From the NCBI RefSeq assembly GCF_010389155.1, contig NC_057763.1:40034645-40098644 (forward strand): 64,000 nucleotides of DNA, read 5' to 3'. The position numbers and the translations under genes were made by a program. The notes below the pieces were generated by a model that ran no database searches, was not told the DNA's origin, and worked only from the letters and a program-made list of their open reading frames with translations. Source of the DNA: Erigeron canadensis. Taxonomy: Eukaryota > Streptophyta > Magnoliopsida > Asterales > Asteraceae. Position 1 is the stretch's first letter. The number at the start of each line of letters is the position of its first letter. Of this stretch, positions 1 through 11,313 are shown piece after piece.

Positions 1-130
1 TTAGAGATATTTGTAAAGGCAAAAATAACTTGTCGAGGTGTGCATTTCTTTATTCTTTTCAAAAATATATCTCAGATAAAATAAAAGTTCAAAAGCAAGT
101 GAAGTCCAGGAATCCATTTCACCTGTCAAA

Positions 131-3100
131 CTAACTATCGGTAGCCTTCAACTTTCGAGGCCTTTTATGAGACTGGGCAGGTGAAGATGGAGCTTCTCTT
201 CCAGGTCCCTTTAAACACAAACAATATACCATTAATAATACGAGCAGAAAAACATAACCTAAAAAGGTAAACCAGATTAAGATGTAAACCATGCCTCATA
301 CCTTGCGTTTCTGGTCCCGTTTGCCAACTCTTTCCCCTGATATTGCTGGACAGTATTAAGATAAAATGAAGAAAGCATTAAAAGGGGGAAAATGGGAAGA
401 ATAAGTCTATTAAAAAGATGAAATCATGAAACCACAACTAAAGGTCAAAGAAAACTTGTTACCTCCAAAGCTTACTGAGTCGGGAATAAATGTTCTGTCC
501 TGATCCATCCCACGCTGTAAAAGCTGCGAGTTTGCATCAAAAGAAACCATATTAAAACATATGATACAGGTAGAATGTATTCTTTCCACTACACGTACAA
601 GAAAAAACAACTAAAAAGATTCCACAGTTGTCTTTTAGAAGGATTGGTAACCTTTGGTGTGTCTGGTGTTTCAGTATATGAACTTTCACGATAAGATGAG
701 CCTTCCTCCTTATTTTGCAACTGAAAAGAAACAAACAGAAGAGCAAATTTAGTAAGCCAAAAGAATAATTAGGCAGTTACTCGTAAAACAAAACAATACC
801 TGTTTCTGAAGGTTTAGAAGAGTCAGTATCTCTTTCCGCAATTCTAGATGCTCAGCACAAACAGCTTTAGTGGGGACTTTGGGTTTCAAATTCACCTGTT
901 TCAAATGTCATCAAGTATAACAAGGTTACTATGTTCACAGGCATATTAGTAAGATAACAATAATTTCCCATGAGGGATAATCGTACTTCTTAATATAAAA
1001 GTATCTCCCATCAACAAATGTAAAGAGGATAATTAGTAACCTTAAGCTCTTGTAAGAATTGTTCAACACGCTTGATCGTTCGCAATCCTGCTGTTGAGCT
1101 GGCAGCTTGCACCATTTGCTCCAGCGCATATGTTCTCAAGTATACGCGAAGCTGCAAACCGGAAAAATCAATATTTCCAATGTCCCAATAACTTGCATGA
1201 GACACATCAAACAAGGAAGCAGGTAACGGCCGCTAATCACATACAATTGCTATATTTAAAGGTGACAAAACAATAGCAAAGAACCATGGTCCTACAACTA
1301 TACACGCTTATTGAGTTCATGTCAAAATAAATTCTATGGGAAATTTGTTATACCGTGCGAAGGGAAGCTGCAGCGGCAGCAGCATTCTCTGCCATTGAGA
1401 CCAAAGGTGCAACACCCGAGGTAACCTGCATATTAGAAGGCGACGCAGTATCAACAAGAATGCTAGTTTTCTCCACACCTTCTGGGCTAGTATTTGACAT
1501 GACAGCCAATTCAGCTTGCTCGGCAGCCTGGGGAACAAAACATGATACCGTCAATGAAAATGATTATTACACACCAACATACATACATATACATGTATTT
1601 GGGATTTTGTTTCTGATAAGGGATTGTAAAACAGAGCAAAAATCCGGTATGGAACTTGCCTTAGCAGCCATACGAGACTCGGTAATTCTCTTAGCTTCGG
1701 AAAGAACCTGATAGAAAACAAATAGATTTCAACATATATATTTGAAATAAAAGGACCCAGATTATTTGAGAGAGAAAAAGATGCATACCTCAGCATCTTT
1801 ACGCTCTTGTTGCTTTGTCTGAGAGAGGACCATGGACAATGCACGCTTCCGTTCGATCTCTTGAGTGATGTTGTAAGGTTCCTACAAATAAATAGATCCT
1901 TCCCATGACTTACATAGTTACATATAAGGGCTTAAAAGCTACATGGCGAAGTATTTAAATATGTTCAAAAAGAAACATATAATATACAATATAATGCTGC
2001 ACATGTAATCAAAAGCATGCCTTAACAAGAGGGTGACCAGAAACATCAGCAGGAGTTAGAGCCCTTGCAATCAATATTGCTTTAGAAACTGCAAGATTTA
2101 CAAAGAGAACATGAAAGTAAGCAAAATTGGAGTTCTAATACATTCATGGCTGCTACTAATGGAACTGATATCAGATGTTAGAAAAAAGTAATGAACTAAA
2201 TTACCGCTATAGTACCGATGTTTCAGTTCCTCAACTGATCGATCTGATGGAAATCTATCCGCAATTACAACAAAGCGAAGATCAAAACGTTGGCACATAT
2301 CAAACAGCTGATCTGTCTCTTCTTTGGTCCATTTCTGCCATATTTAATAATAGATTGCTCACCAAAAATAAAGGGAAGCTTTATATAACCATTTCCAGAC
2401 CCTTAGTGGCCACAAAACAATAAGGGAAAGAACAAACAAATACGAGTAATCTACAACAACTATCTAAGAACATAATTTGACACTTACCGGATCTGCCAGA
2501 AGCTTCTCGTACTCTTCGTCAGTGTACTTGAGGACATCAACTGACTGCAGAAATTGTATGTCAAAACATGGCAGTTAATAAGGAAAGAATATTTTCAAAG
2601 CGAACAATATACAATAACGAGCGATCATCCAAATTCCATATATATATATATATTTCTTAGTTCTTTAGTTACAACTACCGAATACTTAATACTGTCAACT
2701 TCAACAATATTCTACTAGCAAAAGAAACCATTACCTTGTTGTACTTTGCAAACGAATAATCTCCTTTTGGCGGAGTTCCATTTACAACTCTGACCTATAA
2801 AAACAAAACCCGTATAGAACTTCTTAAAAAACCTCTAACTAACAAGCCAAATCCTTTATCGAAAAGGGTAGTGAATAACATAACATACCCAATGATATAG
2901 CTGCAAGTTATCTTTCCTAGCAGAATTTGTAAAACCAAGCCATTCCCATGTTATCTGAAATAAAAATCAAAACTTTAAACAAGCTATACAGAAATAAATA
3001 TATAGACCCATATCGAACATTCTACGCAAACGTTGGAGGGCCTTTTCTACCATTTAGGTAGAAATTGGAAGCAGCCTCTCTACTTAGGTAGAGGTAAGGT

Positions 3101-3691
3101 CTGCTACATCTTAACCTCCCCAATACATTGTCAAGGTATTGGGGCTCAAAACCCGCGGAAGGCGGCACTGGGCAGTTTCTTTTTTACCCATATCGAACAT
3201 TCATAATACGCACTTAGAAACAAAGTAAACCACTAAAAGTATACAAAAAACGTAAAGAGCTTAATAATTACAACACTAGTTTAAAGGGTAACGGGGAAGC
3301 TTTGACTCGGATGTAGGCAGCCTAATAAAGCAAAAGAATTATACAAAAACATATTAAAAAAGGGGGAAAAAAAAACAGACCTTTTCATTTTCAGGCTGAT
3401 GACGTTTTTTGAGATGATTAACATCAACAGAAGGCATAAGAGGTGGTACACCACCAGTAAGTGCATAAACCTACACAAACACACAAAATTAACAACTTAT
3501 AGCAGCAAGACTACATTATTATATACACATTATTATAATTATTTGCGTATATGTATTGTGAATGTAAATGTAACCTCACGGGAAATGCCATCAGGTTTTC
3601 TCTGAGAATCTTTTTGAGGTCTTGATTTTTTATCAACTGGAATTCCAGGGAGTGAACTTTTTGGGAGCCCTAAAATGTCTTTTGCATCCAT
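131..3691 (-). CDS. SWC4: SWR1 complex subunit SWC4 / DMAP1 homologue
   Basis: Homologue of DMAP1/Swc4, a shared subunit of the SWR1 (H2A.Z deposition) and NuA4 (histone acetylation) complexes; nuclear. I read 16 exons: 3691-3575, 3470-3381, 2954-2889, 2794-2735, 2544-2488, 2334-2205, 2088-2021, 1881-1789, 1707-1660, 1527-1354, 1151-1041, 895-800, 720-652, 514-463, 336-302, 208-131. They total 1344 nt (447 aa), close to the family length. The protein starts [18 protein letters not shown]/Myb-like domain lies at about residues 131-175 ([16 protein letters not shown], then ELKHRYYS). An Ala-rich stretch and a coiled region follow, and the C-terminus is basic (SHKRPRKLK), likely a nuclear localisation signal. 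The introns after exons 7 and 9 use GC donors. Exon 14 could start 9 nt earlier at an in-frame upstream AG. A SINE fragment sits in intron 2. Homology is recognised from the sequence, not searched. Confidence 0.93.
3043..3190 (+). repeat. 5'-truncated SINE fragment (same family as 63083-63320)
   Basis: This stretch in SWC4 intron 2 shares several blocks, in order, with the body of the complete SINE near 63.2 kb: a 'ccttttctacc' start, a 'ggaagcag' block, 'ggtaaggtctgctacat', 'caacctcccc'-like text, and an ending of 'aaaacccg' then 'cactggg' before a T-rich tail. The tRNA-like head is missing. It lies on the strand opposite to the host gene. Confidence 0.7.
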
Positions 3692-6170
3692 TCTTTAATT
3701 TAAAGCAAAATTAGGGTTTTGTTTAGCAGTAGTATTGCGAGGAAAGGGATCTTGTATAGCATGGATTTATTGAGAAATTAATGAGATATTTTAACTCACT
3801 CGTGATTTTGATTTTGATTTTGAGCTACACGATTGAAATTGTTGCTGAACAGAGCAGAGGTGTTTCCTAAATTGAATAATTAACAATAAAATAGTAAATA
3901 ATAATTTTAGGAGACTAAGCCCCAACTCTTTGCACTTGGTTACAGAGAAATCCCCAAAAACAAGTTTTTGGAGAAATCGGTCTTGGTCAACACTCAACAC
4001 AATTAAAAACTGGTTATGACCAAATCGGTTTCGGTTAGGAATCTGTTTTGGTCAAAAGGTTGACCGGTTTTTTTAGGTTTTTTTCCTAAAGACCATAAAC
4101 GAACCGATATGAAATCGATACTATAGAAACCAAAAAGCGGAACCGGTTCGGAACCGACGGGTTATCCAAAACCGGTTTTCTTCGTTCGGTTTTCAATTTT
4201 TCGAAAGCAATTCTCCCAAAACCGGTTCTTTTATAACTTATAGTTGGTTATGGTTACTTTGTAAGTTTGCTTGCTTTGTGTTGGACTATGATTTCAAATT
4301 TTCAACACTAATTGACATAACTACCATCATCACCAAATGATTAGCCTTCTATTATCTCAAAAAGAGTTTTGTGTGATATCTCATGTTTAACGTATGAACT
4401 GTCATTTATGTAACTTCATTTCTTCCTCATTCTCTTTTGATTGATTATGTATATTGTGTGTGATTTTAGGTTTCATCTTTGTAATCGTTCAGTCTAATCA
4501 CCATATCCGACATCATGTATACCAATCAAAGGCTTCACATTCGTGTTCAAATTCAATTCATGTTATAACCAATGATTTATAGTTACCATGGTATGAGAGC
4601 ATAATGGAGATGTGAAAAATCGGAATCCGTTTATGGTGTTATAGATTATCAATCATTTTTCTACCTACTAAGGCACATATAACATAATACTTAACTTTAT
4701 GTCTGACAATTTGAAACTGCAAAGATAAATTTGGGTGTGTTATCATGTTTATGGGTTTGTTGGGTAGTGCTCAACTTTGAAGGACATGTCTAGTTGGGTA
4801 ATGTTAACAATTCTATGAATATATTAGCAGGTCGAGTGGGTCTTTGATCGTAAAGTAATGATGTTAACAAATTTAATAATGTTAACAATTCTATGAATAT
4901 ATAAGGGTGTTTCTTTTCTTCCAGAAAGATAAGGTAAAGAGAAAGCACGTGACTTTTCTTGTGTCAGACATTTGTTTTTTATGTTTCTTTTTCGTAAATT
5001 ATATAAATAATTTATTTATTATATTACAACCTAAACACTAAAATTAGGATAAACTTGTAGCATATTTTAACAAAGGAAATATTATCTATATAGTCAAATG
5101 TCACACTCTATATTCTAATATGGACTTCTATAAATAAAAATTATCTGGATGGTTATAAAATCTTTACCACCTAACACATATGGTAAGATATAAAATCATC
5201 AAATTAAATGATATCAAGTGTCCATACGGGCTCCACCAATTAACTAGTTTTTACTTGTCTTCTCCCAACTTTTTTTTCCCGTGTGTACGTTTCTCATGTA
5301 TGTAATATAACAAAGGTTGGTTCCCTTAATAAGTTATTAGTAGGGTTGAGTATGAATCGGTTTGGGTCGGTTTTTGCCTAAAACCGAATCAGAACCATTC
5401 CATTCAGTGTTTAGAAAACCTAAAACATTCGGTTTGGTTTGTCGGTTTTCCGGTTCGGTTTAGATTGGTTTCATTTTTTATTTTTTTTACGTTTTTATTT
5501 TGTATGTTACCTTCCCCGACTTATGTACATTCACTCGGCTACATGATTACGTCATTAGTGAACTTAAATCTAAAGGATTATAGGGTAACCTTAGCCCCGT
5601 ACCACAATTTAGAAAAAAAAAAACAAGGTTCCGTTCCTTGCATATCGTTTCTTTCTAGTTTCCAACTTTTCTAGTTGTAATGATTTTTGAATGTGAGACT
5701 AGTTGAGACGTTTTGAACATATTAAAGTTGTGATTATCGAAGCCAAAACCTTTGAAGGTGAAAAAGGATTTTTGACACCGACAGTTGAAAAGGAAAAAAG
5801 ATAGATTGCAAGATTATTACAAGGTATTACTTGAAACTTTGCTTTTTTAGCTTCAAATTAACATTATTGAATTTTTGTATTGTTTTTATGCAAAGAAAAA
5901 CTTTTTTTTTTTTTTGAACGTAAAGAAAAATTTGTTATTAAACTTTGCTTCTTTCTTTTTATGCAGATTCATATAGACAATGCTTACAGACGCTTGAACA
6001 AACTCTCAAATAGAATCTATTGTCTTGATATATTCTGAAGTTCAAATATGAATAAATTGTATCGGTTAACTACTATTGATGGTACTCGTAATAAACAATA
6101 TTGATTGACAATTAATATAGATTTTGATTTTTGAATAATCATCAAACAAAAAGTTGAACTAAAAATTGGG
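3692..6170. other. Intergenic, AT-rich, with decayed repeats
   Basis: No convincing gene. Two stretches rich in CGGTTT/AACCGG words (about 3998-4260 and 5340-5475) look like remnants of the same kind of short repeat. A 25-bp direct repeat (taatgttaacaattctatga...) occurs near 4802 and 4878. The first 300 bases next to SWC4 should hold its promoter and 5' UTR; no clear TATA was assigned. Confidence 0.5.
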
Positions 6171-6370
6171 ATGCCAGACCTTGGTGTGAGTGTAGGACCA
6201 AGGCGACAAATTTACAGAAAAGAGACCCACTAGCAAGCTAGTGTCACCGGCCCTTTCCACCCTCCAAAAATAAGATTAATATCGAGTGGGCCAATGACCC
6301 ACATATCAGATATTAAACTGATAAGAACAGATACTACACTTGATCTTAGCCAAAAGGCCGAGAAAGGTAT
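6171..6370 (-). ncRNA. U2: U2 spliceosomal snRNA gene
   Basis: Read on the minus strand from 6370, the RNA begins AUACCUUUCUCGGCCUUUUG, the conserved U2 5' end. The branch-site recognition GUAGUA follows (complement at 6332-6337), then the UGAUAUGUGGG stem region, an Sm site AUUUUUGG (complement at 6264-6271), and the stem III/IV region with CUAGCUUGCUAG. Length is about 200 nt, as for plant U2. A plant 3'-end box AGTTCAA (complement at 6154-6160) lies just downstream, so the exact 3' end is approximate. Core, Sm site and promoter are all intact, so this is probably functional, not a pseudogene. Confidence 0.95.
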
Positions 6371-6395
6371 GCTTCTTCCCTTCCTGGCCCGTTTG

Positions 6396-6402
6396 TTTTA
6401 TA
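6396..6402 (-). promoter_or_regulatory. TATA box of the U2 snRNA gene
   Basis: TATAAAA on the minus strand, 26-32 nt upstream of the U2 start. It is 33 nt from the upstream sequence element, the spacing known for Pol II-type plant snRNA genes (Pol III types have about 23-25 nt). Confidence 0.88.
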
Positions 6403-6435
6403 GCCCACTCATCCTCATTCTACTTCTTGGATTAG

Positions 6436-6446
6436 CGATGTGGGAC
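6436..6446 (-). promoter_or_regulatory. Upstream sequence element (USE) of the U2 snRNA gene
   Basis: Minus-strand GTCCCACATCG is an exact match to the plant snRNA USE consensus RTCCCACATCG, at about -66 to -76 from the U2 start. Confidence 0.92.
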
Positions 6447-8230
6447 AGAATACCAAAGTTTCTCAATTTTCCAGTTCAAGAATCACGCCAATTAAACTAT
6501 CGGTCTATCTATCACTCTTCTTGACCAACCATTTATAAGTTAATTAAAATAACATACTTCACTCATCTAACGACTACTAATAAAACGAGAAAGTCATAAA
6601 ACCAAATGAAATTTCATGAATCAAATTTTCTTTTGTTTTTCTTGATGTATGGAAGAAAGAAACCACAAGTAAATTGGTTACTTGAACAAGAATCAACACA
6701 CAAGATTACCTTGACAAGATAAAATCCATGGTTGTCCAACGCCCTTTGACTGAGTGGCAATACATATATAACAAAACATATAGTCATTAGTTAACTTATA
6801 TCTTTAATATAAGTAGGTAGCCTACTTCAATTTCATGCTCAGTATATTTCCTAACCTCCCAAATATGGCTCTCAAAGATACAAATTGTAGTACTCAACAA
6901 AAGATCATAGTAAAGGACTAATTAACAAGTCTATCTCTATTTATATATATCCACATACCCTGCACATTTGACATGCTCTCAAATTTGGGCATGCATTTTA
7001 TCCCTTTAGTTTCATGGCTTCATTGCTGTTACTCTTTACGGCTCTTGTGAGATCCCATCATCATGGTTCTGCCGGCCCTCCAATCCACAGTGACCTTCCA
7101 AAGAAAGATAAAAGAAACAAGTTTTCATCTCACCATGTCTCTACTACGCAACCGGATGTACATTTGTTTCTGTCGAAGAATATGGATCATGATTGTATTT
7201 GGCCTGCTTAATATATACGCAATATTGTTACTACGTATAAAAATCACCTCATTGTACTTCGTCCACTTTGCTTGATTTGTGTTAACGAATTGCATAAGAC
7301 AACGAGAGAAACGTAACTCAGTTGCCAGTTGGCTGACTTGTGAGGATATATGGCTTCAAACCATTGAATGTTTTACTATCTCAAGAAATCTTGGTTGTAA
7401 TGCATTTCCAATTTTATTTCATTTTGATATAATTCATGTGAAATTCGCATACTTTTGGTTATTTACTTATATGAACTCTTAATTATTATAAGCTATTGGC
7501 TTGGGAGCTACTGGCCAAGCCCTTGGTCTGTTTTTACCATGAATGCATTATGACTTACTATATCAACCATTGTTGTTTATTTTTGTAAAACCAAAAACAT
7601 ACTTATGCCAGCAACTCAAGAGAGTGTACATATAGTATCTATTACTCGCCGTTGCTTAAGACACCAGTTTTCGCAAAAAGATGTAATTCTTAAAAATTGA
7701 TCTGACAATTACGCCATCAAGATAACGGTGAAATGTTTCTTTTTTTCTTCAATATCCAACATGTTTAATAAAACGACATGTTTGTGTGTGTGTGTGTGTG
7801 TATAATCATCCTTGATGGGCCAAATATATATGTTGTATATTATATTTCAAATATCATTTGAATTATATAATATTAACAAACAAACAAAGAAACATCTACT
7901 TGTAATATCCTATAAACACTTACCTCCATATACTTCCCAGCCTCCTAACAAAGTAAGATATATATTCCTGCATCCAGATCCTGAACTGGTGCACCGTCAC
8001 ATGCATGTTTCCTTGTCACTTACTTGATACCTTCACTCTTACAGTTTATACCAACTTGATTTTATAATTCCTCAAATAACGGTTGCTCCACATGTTCTTA
8101 CTTAGTACATCTATATTTTATTTCATGTTGATATTCCCTTTAAAGTGACAGACCATAAGAAGGTTCTGTAGATCAGGTCAAGTGAATAATTCAGTAGTGC
8201 TGGCCGGTTGAACAGAAATATTGTATCAGA
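6447..8230. other. Intergenic between U2 and the first GDSL gene
   Basis: No recognisable gene. A 65-codon open frame at 7014-7211 starts with a hydrophobic run and has a TATA-like tatttatatata at about 6940; it could encode a small secreted peptide but I recognise nothing in it. A (TG)n run is at 7783-7802. Confidence 0.4.
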
Positions 8231-9642
8231 ATGGATATGAAGAGGGTGAATATCGTATGGGGGATTCTATGGGTCTCGACGCTATTTGTTCTCTCAGTGT
8301 CAACCAAAATGATCACCAGACCGATGATTATCAACTTTGGTGATTCAAATTCCGACACAGGCGGAGTTTTGGCAGGTGCAGGACTTCCCATTGGCCTTCC
8401 ACATGGCATTACGTTCTTTCACAGAGGGACGGGTCGTTTTGGTGATGGCAGACTCATCATTGACTTTTTCTGTAAGTCAGCATCCTCCTGAACCTGGCTT
8501 GGTGTCTCTTATCTTATATGTTTGTATGTCATTATTCATATTCAACTTTTGGAACAGGTGAACATATGAAGCTGAGTTATTTGAGCCCATATCTTGAATC
8601 ACTAGCACCAAATTTCACAAGTGGAGTAAACTTTGCAGTAGCTGGAGCCATGACTCTACCACAATTTGTTCCTTTTCAACTCGATGTTCAAGTTCGCCAA
8701 TTCATTCATTTCAAGAACCGGTCACTTGAACTCCTTTCACTTGGTAGGTTGGTCTACCTTTCCTGACACAACAGAGTCGCCAGGTTTACTGATTAAACCG
8801 TTGTTTAAATTCTTTTTTAAACAGGTTCTGGGGGCTTTATAAATGAAGATGGATTTCGAAATGCACTTTACATGATAGATATTGGACAAAATGATCTCCT
8901 GGTTGCACTATATGCAGCAAATCTAACCTATGCACCGGTTGCAGCCAAAATTCCATCTTTTATAGCAGAAATCAAACTGGCCATCCAAGTAAATATCTGC
9001 TTATCTCATTTCACTTTTCCTCTTATATGATTATCAATTTACATACTCAAATTTTATATTTGAAATGTAGAATATATACCTATATGGGGGGAGAAAGTTC
9101 TGGATACACAACACAGGGCCACTAGGTTGTGCACCTAAAGAGCTTGCATTACATCCACACAACAATACCGATCTTGACAGAATTGGATGCTTTCGTGTCC
9201 ACAATGATCTAGCCAAGCTTTTCAACAAAGCGTTGCGTAAAATGTGCAAAGAGTTGAGACTAGTACTAAAAGATACAAAAATTGTATATGTGGATATATA
9301 CACCATCAAATATAATCTCTTCTCAAACCCCTCAAACTATGGTACTTAACAACAAATTCTATTTCACTTAAAAACTTTCTGGTGCATATAGAAAGATACT
9401 AATGGAATGTAGTTTGTGGATTGACAGGATTTGTAAAACCATTCAAGGCATGTTGTGGGTCTGGAGGGGATCCGAATAATTACAATGTGAAAGCCACGTG
9501 TGGACAACCGGGGTATAGCATATGTGACAACGTAACATCGGCTATAGTATGGGATGGTGTTCACTACACAGAAGCTGCAAATAAGGCAGTTGCTGCTACG
9601 ATCCTATCCACACCATCGCTGAAACTGGAGCGGTTTTGGTAG
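8231..9642 (+). CDS. GDSL esterase/lipase, copy 1
   Basis: Member of the plant GDSL (SGNH) hydrolase family, close to the At1g09390/At1g54790 type; probably a secreted esterase or acyltransferase of unknown substrate. Exons: 8231-8471, 8558-8743, 8825-8988, 9071-9341, 9428-9642, giving 358 aa. A hydrophobic N-terminal segment acts as a probable signal peptide. Block [11 protein letters not shown] carries the nucleophile Ser, [10 protein letters not shown] is block II, GQND is block III, and [10 protein letters not shown] near the C-terminus supplies the Asp and His. All catalytic positions are present. A second in-frame ATG two codons later (8237) is an alternative start. The gene forms a tandem pair with the copy 3.1 kb downstream, with the same five-exon structure and intron phases. 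Confidence 0.93.
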
Positions 9643-9970
9643 GGTTGACTACATGATCGTGTACTAGTAGTTTGACAGGCAAAGAAATAAATTGTTCTAT
9701 AATATGAAGTTATTGACGTTGATTCAGATTTTGCAATTTAAGTGATTCAAAATTAGCTTTAGACATAATAGAAAAATGGATCTTAATCAAATATCTGGGG
9801 ATCAGACATTATGACGTTGGGTCAGCCTATGTCATATAAACAACTTAATAAATAATAAAACCACATTTGACATTTTCATATACGGAGTACTACTACATCT
9901 TTGTCAGATACATTATTATAATTAAAAAATTTCCTATATAATATGCCATGTGGTTTATTTTTGTTTGATA

Positions 9971-10221
9971 CTACCTCCTACTAGAAGCGTCGCATTTTAA
10001 ATATTCAAAGTCTTTACTTTTTAACTTTGACCTTAAATATTATTTTTCGTGTTATATAACTTTTGATGAAAATTATACCTAATGAAAATATATCTAAAAC
10101 TCAATCAATTCATATAACTTTCATCGACTATTATATAACACACACACAAAAAAAAATTAAGGTCAAAGTTGATAAATAAAGACTTTGAATAAACAAGACA
10201 CTTCTAATGGGACGGAGAGAG
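9971..10221. mobile_element. Stowaway-like MITE
   Basis: The right end reads, on the minus strand, CTCTCTCCGTCCCATTAGAA, and the left end reads ctacctcctactagaa. Both continue into a long imperfect inverted repeat sharing TTCAAAGTCTTTA and AACTTTGACCTTAA. TA dinucleotides flank both ends (9969-9970 and 10222-10223), matching the Tc1/Mariner-type TA target duplication. Size is about 251 bp; no coding capacity. Confidence 0.8.
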
Positions 10222-10229
10222 TAATTAGT

Positions 10230-10378
10230 TGGCCCACAATCAGCTGTATATCCATAATGTGGGTATACATGACTTGCTCGGCGGTTGTAGCTATGGGTTG
10301 TCCGGGCTTGAACTGTGACCTTGTGCTATTTGTGGCAAAGATGACCCATTTATTACCAACTGAGCTACATGCCATTGG
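10230..10378 (-). repeat. tRNA-derived SINE-like segment
   Basis: The minus strand starts with GGCATGTAGCTCAGTTGGTA, a Pol III A-box-like tRNA head, followed by a degenerate B box (GGTCACAGTTCAAGCCC). It is not a functional tRNA: the arms do not fold properly and there is no proper anticodon loop. It abuts the Stowaway-like MITE. Confidence 0.5.
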
Positions 10379-11004
10379 CTATTAGAAACATGCATACATG
10401 ACAGTCAATCTTGAAAACGAGTTACAATAGAACTAGTCATTTCTAGTTTTGATTCTTCACATCCAGGTTTAGAGAAGGTGTTAGTTGTTCAAGCTTTAAG
10501 ATTCATAATAGAAGTACTTTGAAAATGACTATGGTTTTTAATCATTATGCTTAACTCGTATGCCCATTGTAGCGAAACAAAGAAACTGTTGATGCTTTTT
10601 CTTATAAACTTAAAATAAAAAGCTCATTTCATAATGGATAAATACATGTCTTATAATTGGTAGCTAAGTTTGGAGTATAATTGTTATATGTATTGAGCGT
10701 GCTAGTTCGCTAGCTTCTTGGTTATCGGTATGATGAATTGAACTGCACTTGATAGTAGCGAGCATCTAGCTCCCCTGTCCCAATTTGTATGTGGCACAAC
10801 AAATGACCTATGAAGCAAGAATGCTTGTAAAATACTTAATTTCTCAGTGAAATAACAAGTCACTGCACTAAAAAAAGTGATCTCTAAAATTACTCATCAA
10901 CGCATATGGATACTCTAAGGACTCGACGTACTATCAGATTTTTACGCAGAAAGATAGTTTTAACATTCACTGTGTGTTGGGTTACAGTGGTTGGTAGAAA
11001 TAAA

Positions 11005-11070
11005 CAGATGCCGCAAGACAACCTTGTAAGGTGACTACAGATGACGCAAGACAACCTTGTAAGGTGACTG
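11005..11070 (+). repeat. 33-bp tandem duplication
   Basis: Two adjacent 33-bp units containing cgcaagacaaccttgtaagg differ at two positions. They lie in the presumed promoter region of the second GDSL gene. Confidence 0.85.
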
Positions 11071-11313
11071 TCTTGATTCTTCTTATTTAGTAATGCAACT
11101 TGATTTTACAAAACTTTAAAGCTGGTCTTCATCCACATGTCCACATGTGATATTCTTAATATAAAAACACAGGTTTCTGCAACTTGACTCAAAAGGACAA
11201 TCATCTACAGTTTTGGTTTGTTAGCAGCTGTATATATTCTATTTTCCACGTTGACGAGTCTTATAAAGTAAGACCTTAATGAAGCTTCAGTAGACACTAT
11301 CAAGTGAAAAGAT

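Larger units (their letters stand above)
9643..11313. other. Spacer between the two GDSL genes
   Basis: Holds a Stowaway-like MITE (9971-10221), an adjoining tRNA-derived SINE-like segment (about 10230-10378) and a 33-bp tandem duplication (11005-11070) roughly 250-310 bases upstream of the second GDSL start codon. No other gene seen. Confidence 0.6.

Noticed and set aside
7014..7211. Small secreted-peptide gene
   Set aside because: Hydrophobic start and a TATA-like motif, but no recognised family, no conserved cysteine pattern and another overlapping frame; kept only as a note in the spacer entry.
10230..10378. A tRNA gene on the minus strand
   Set aside because: Only the A box and a weak B box are present; stems and anticodon loop do not form.
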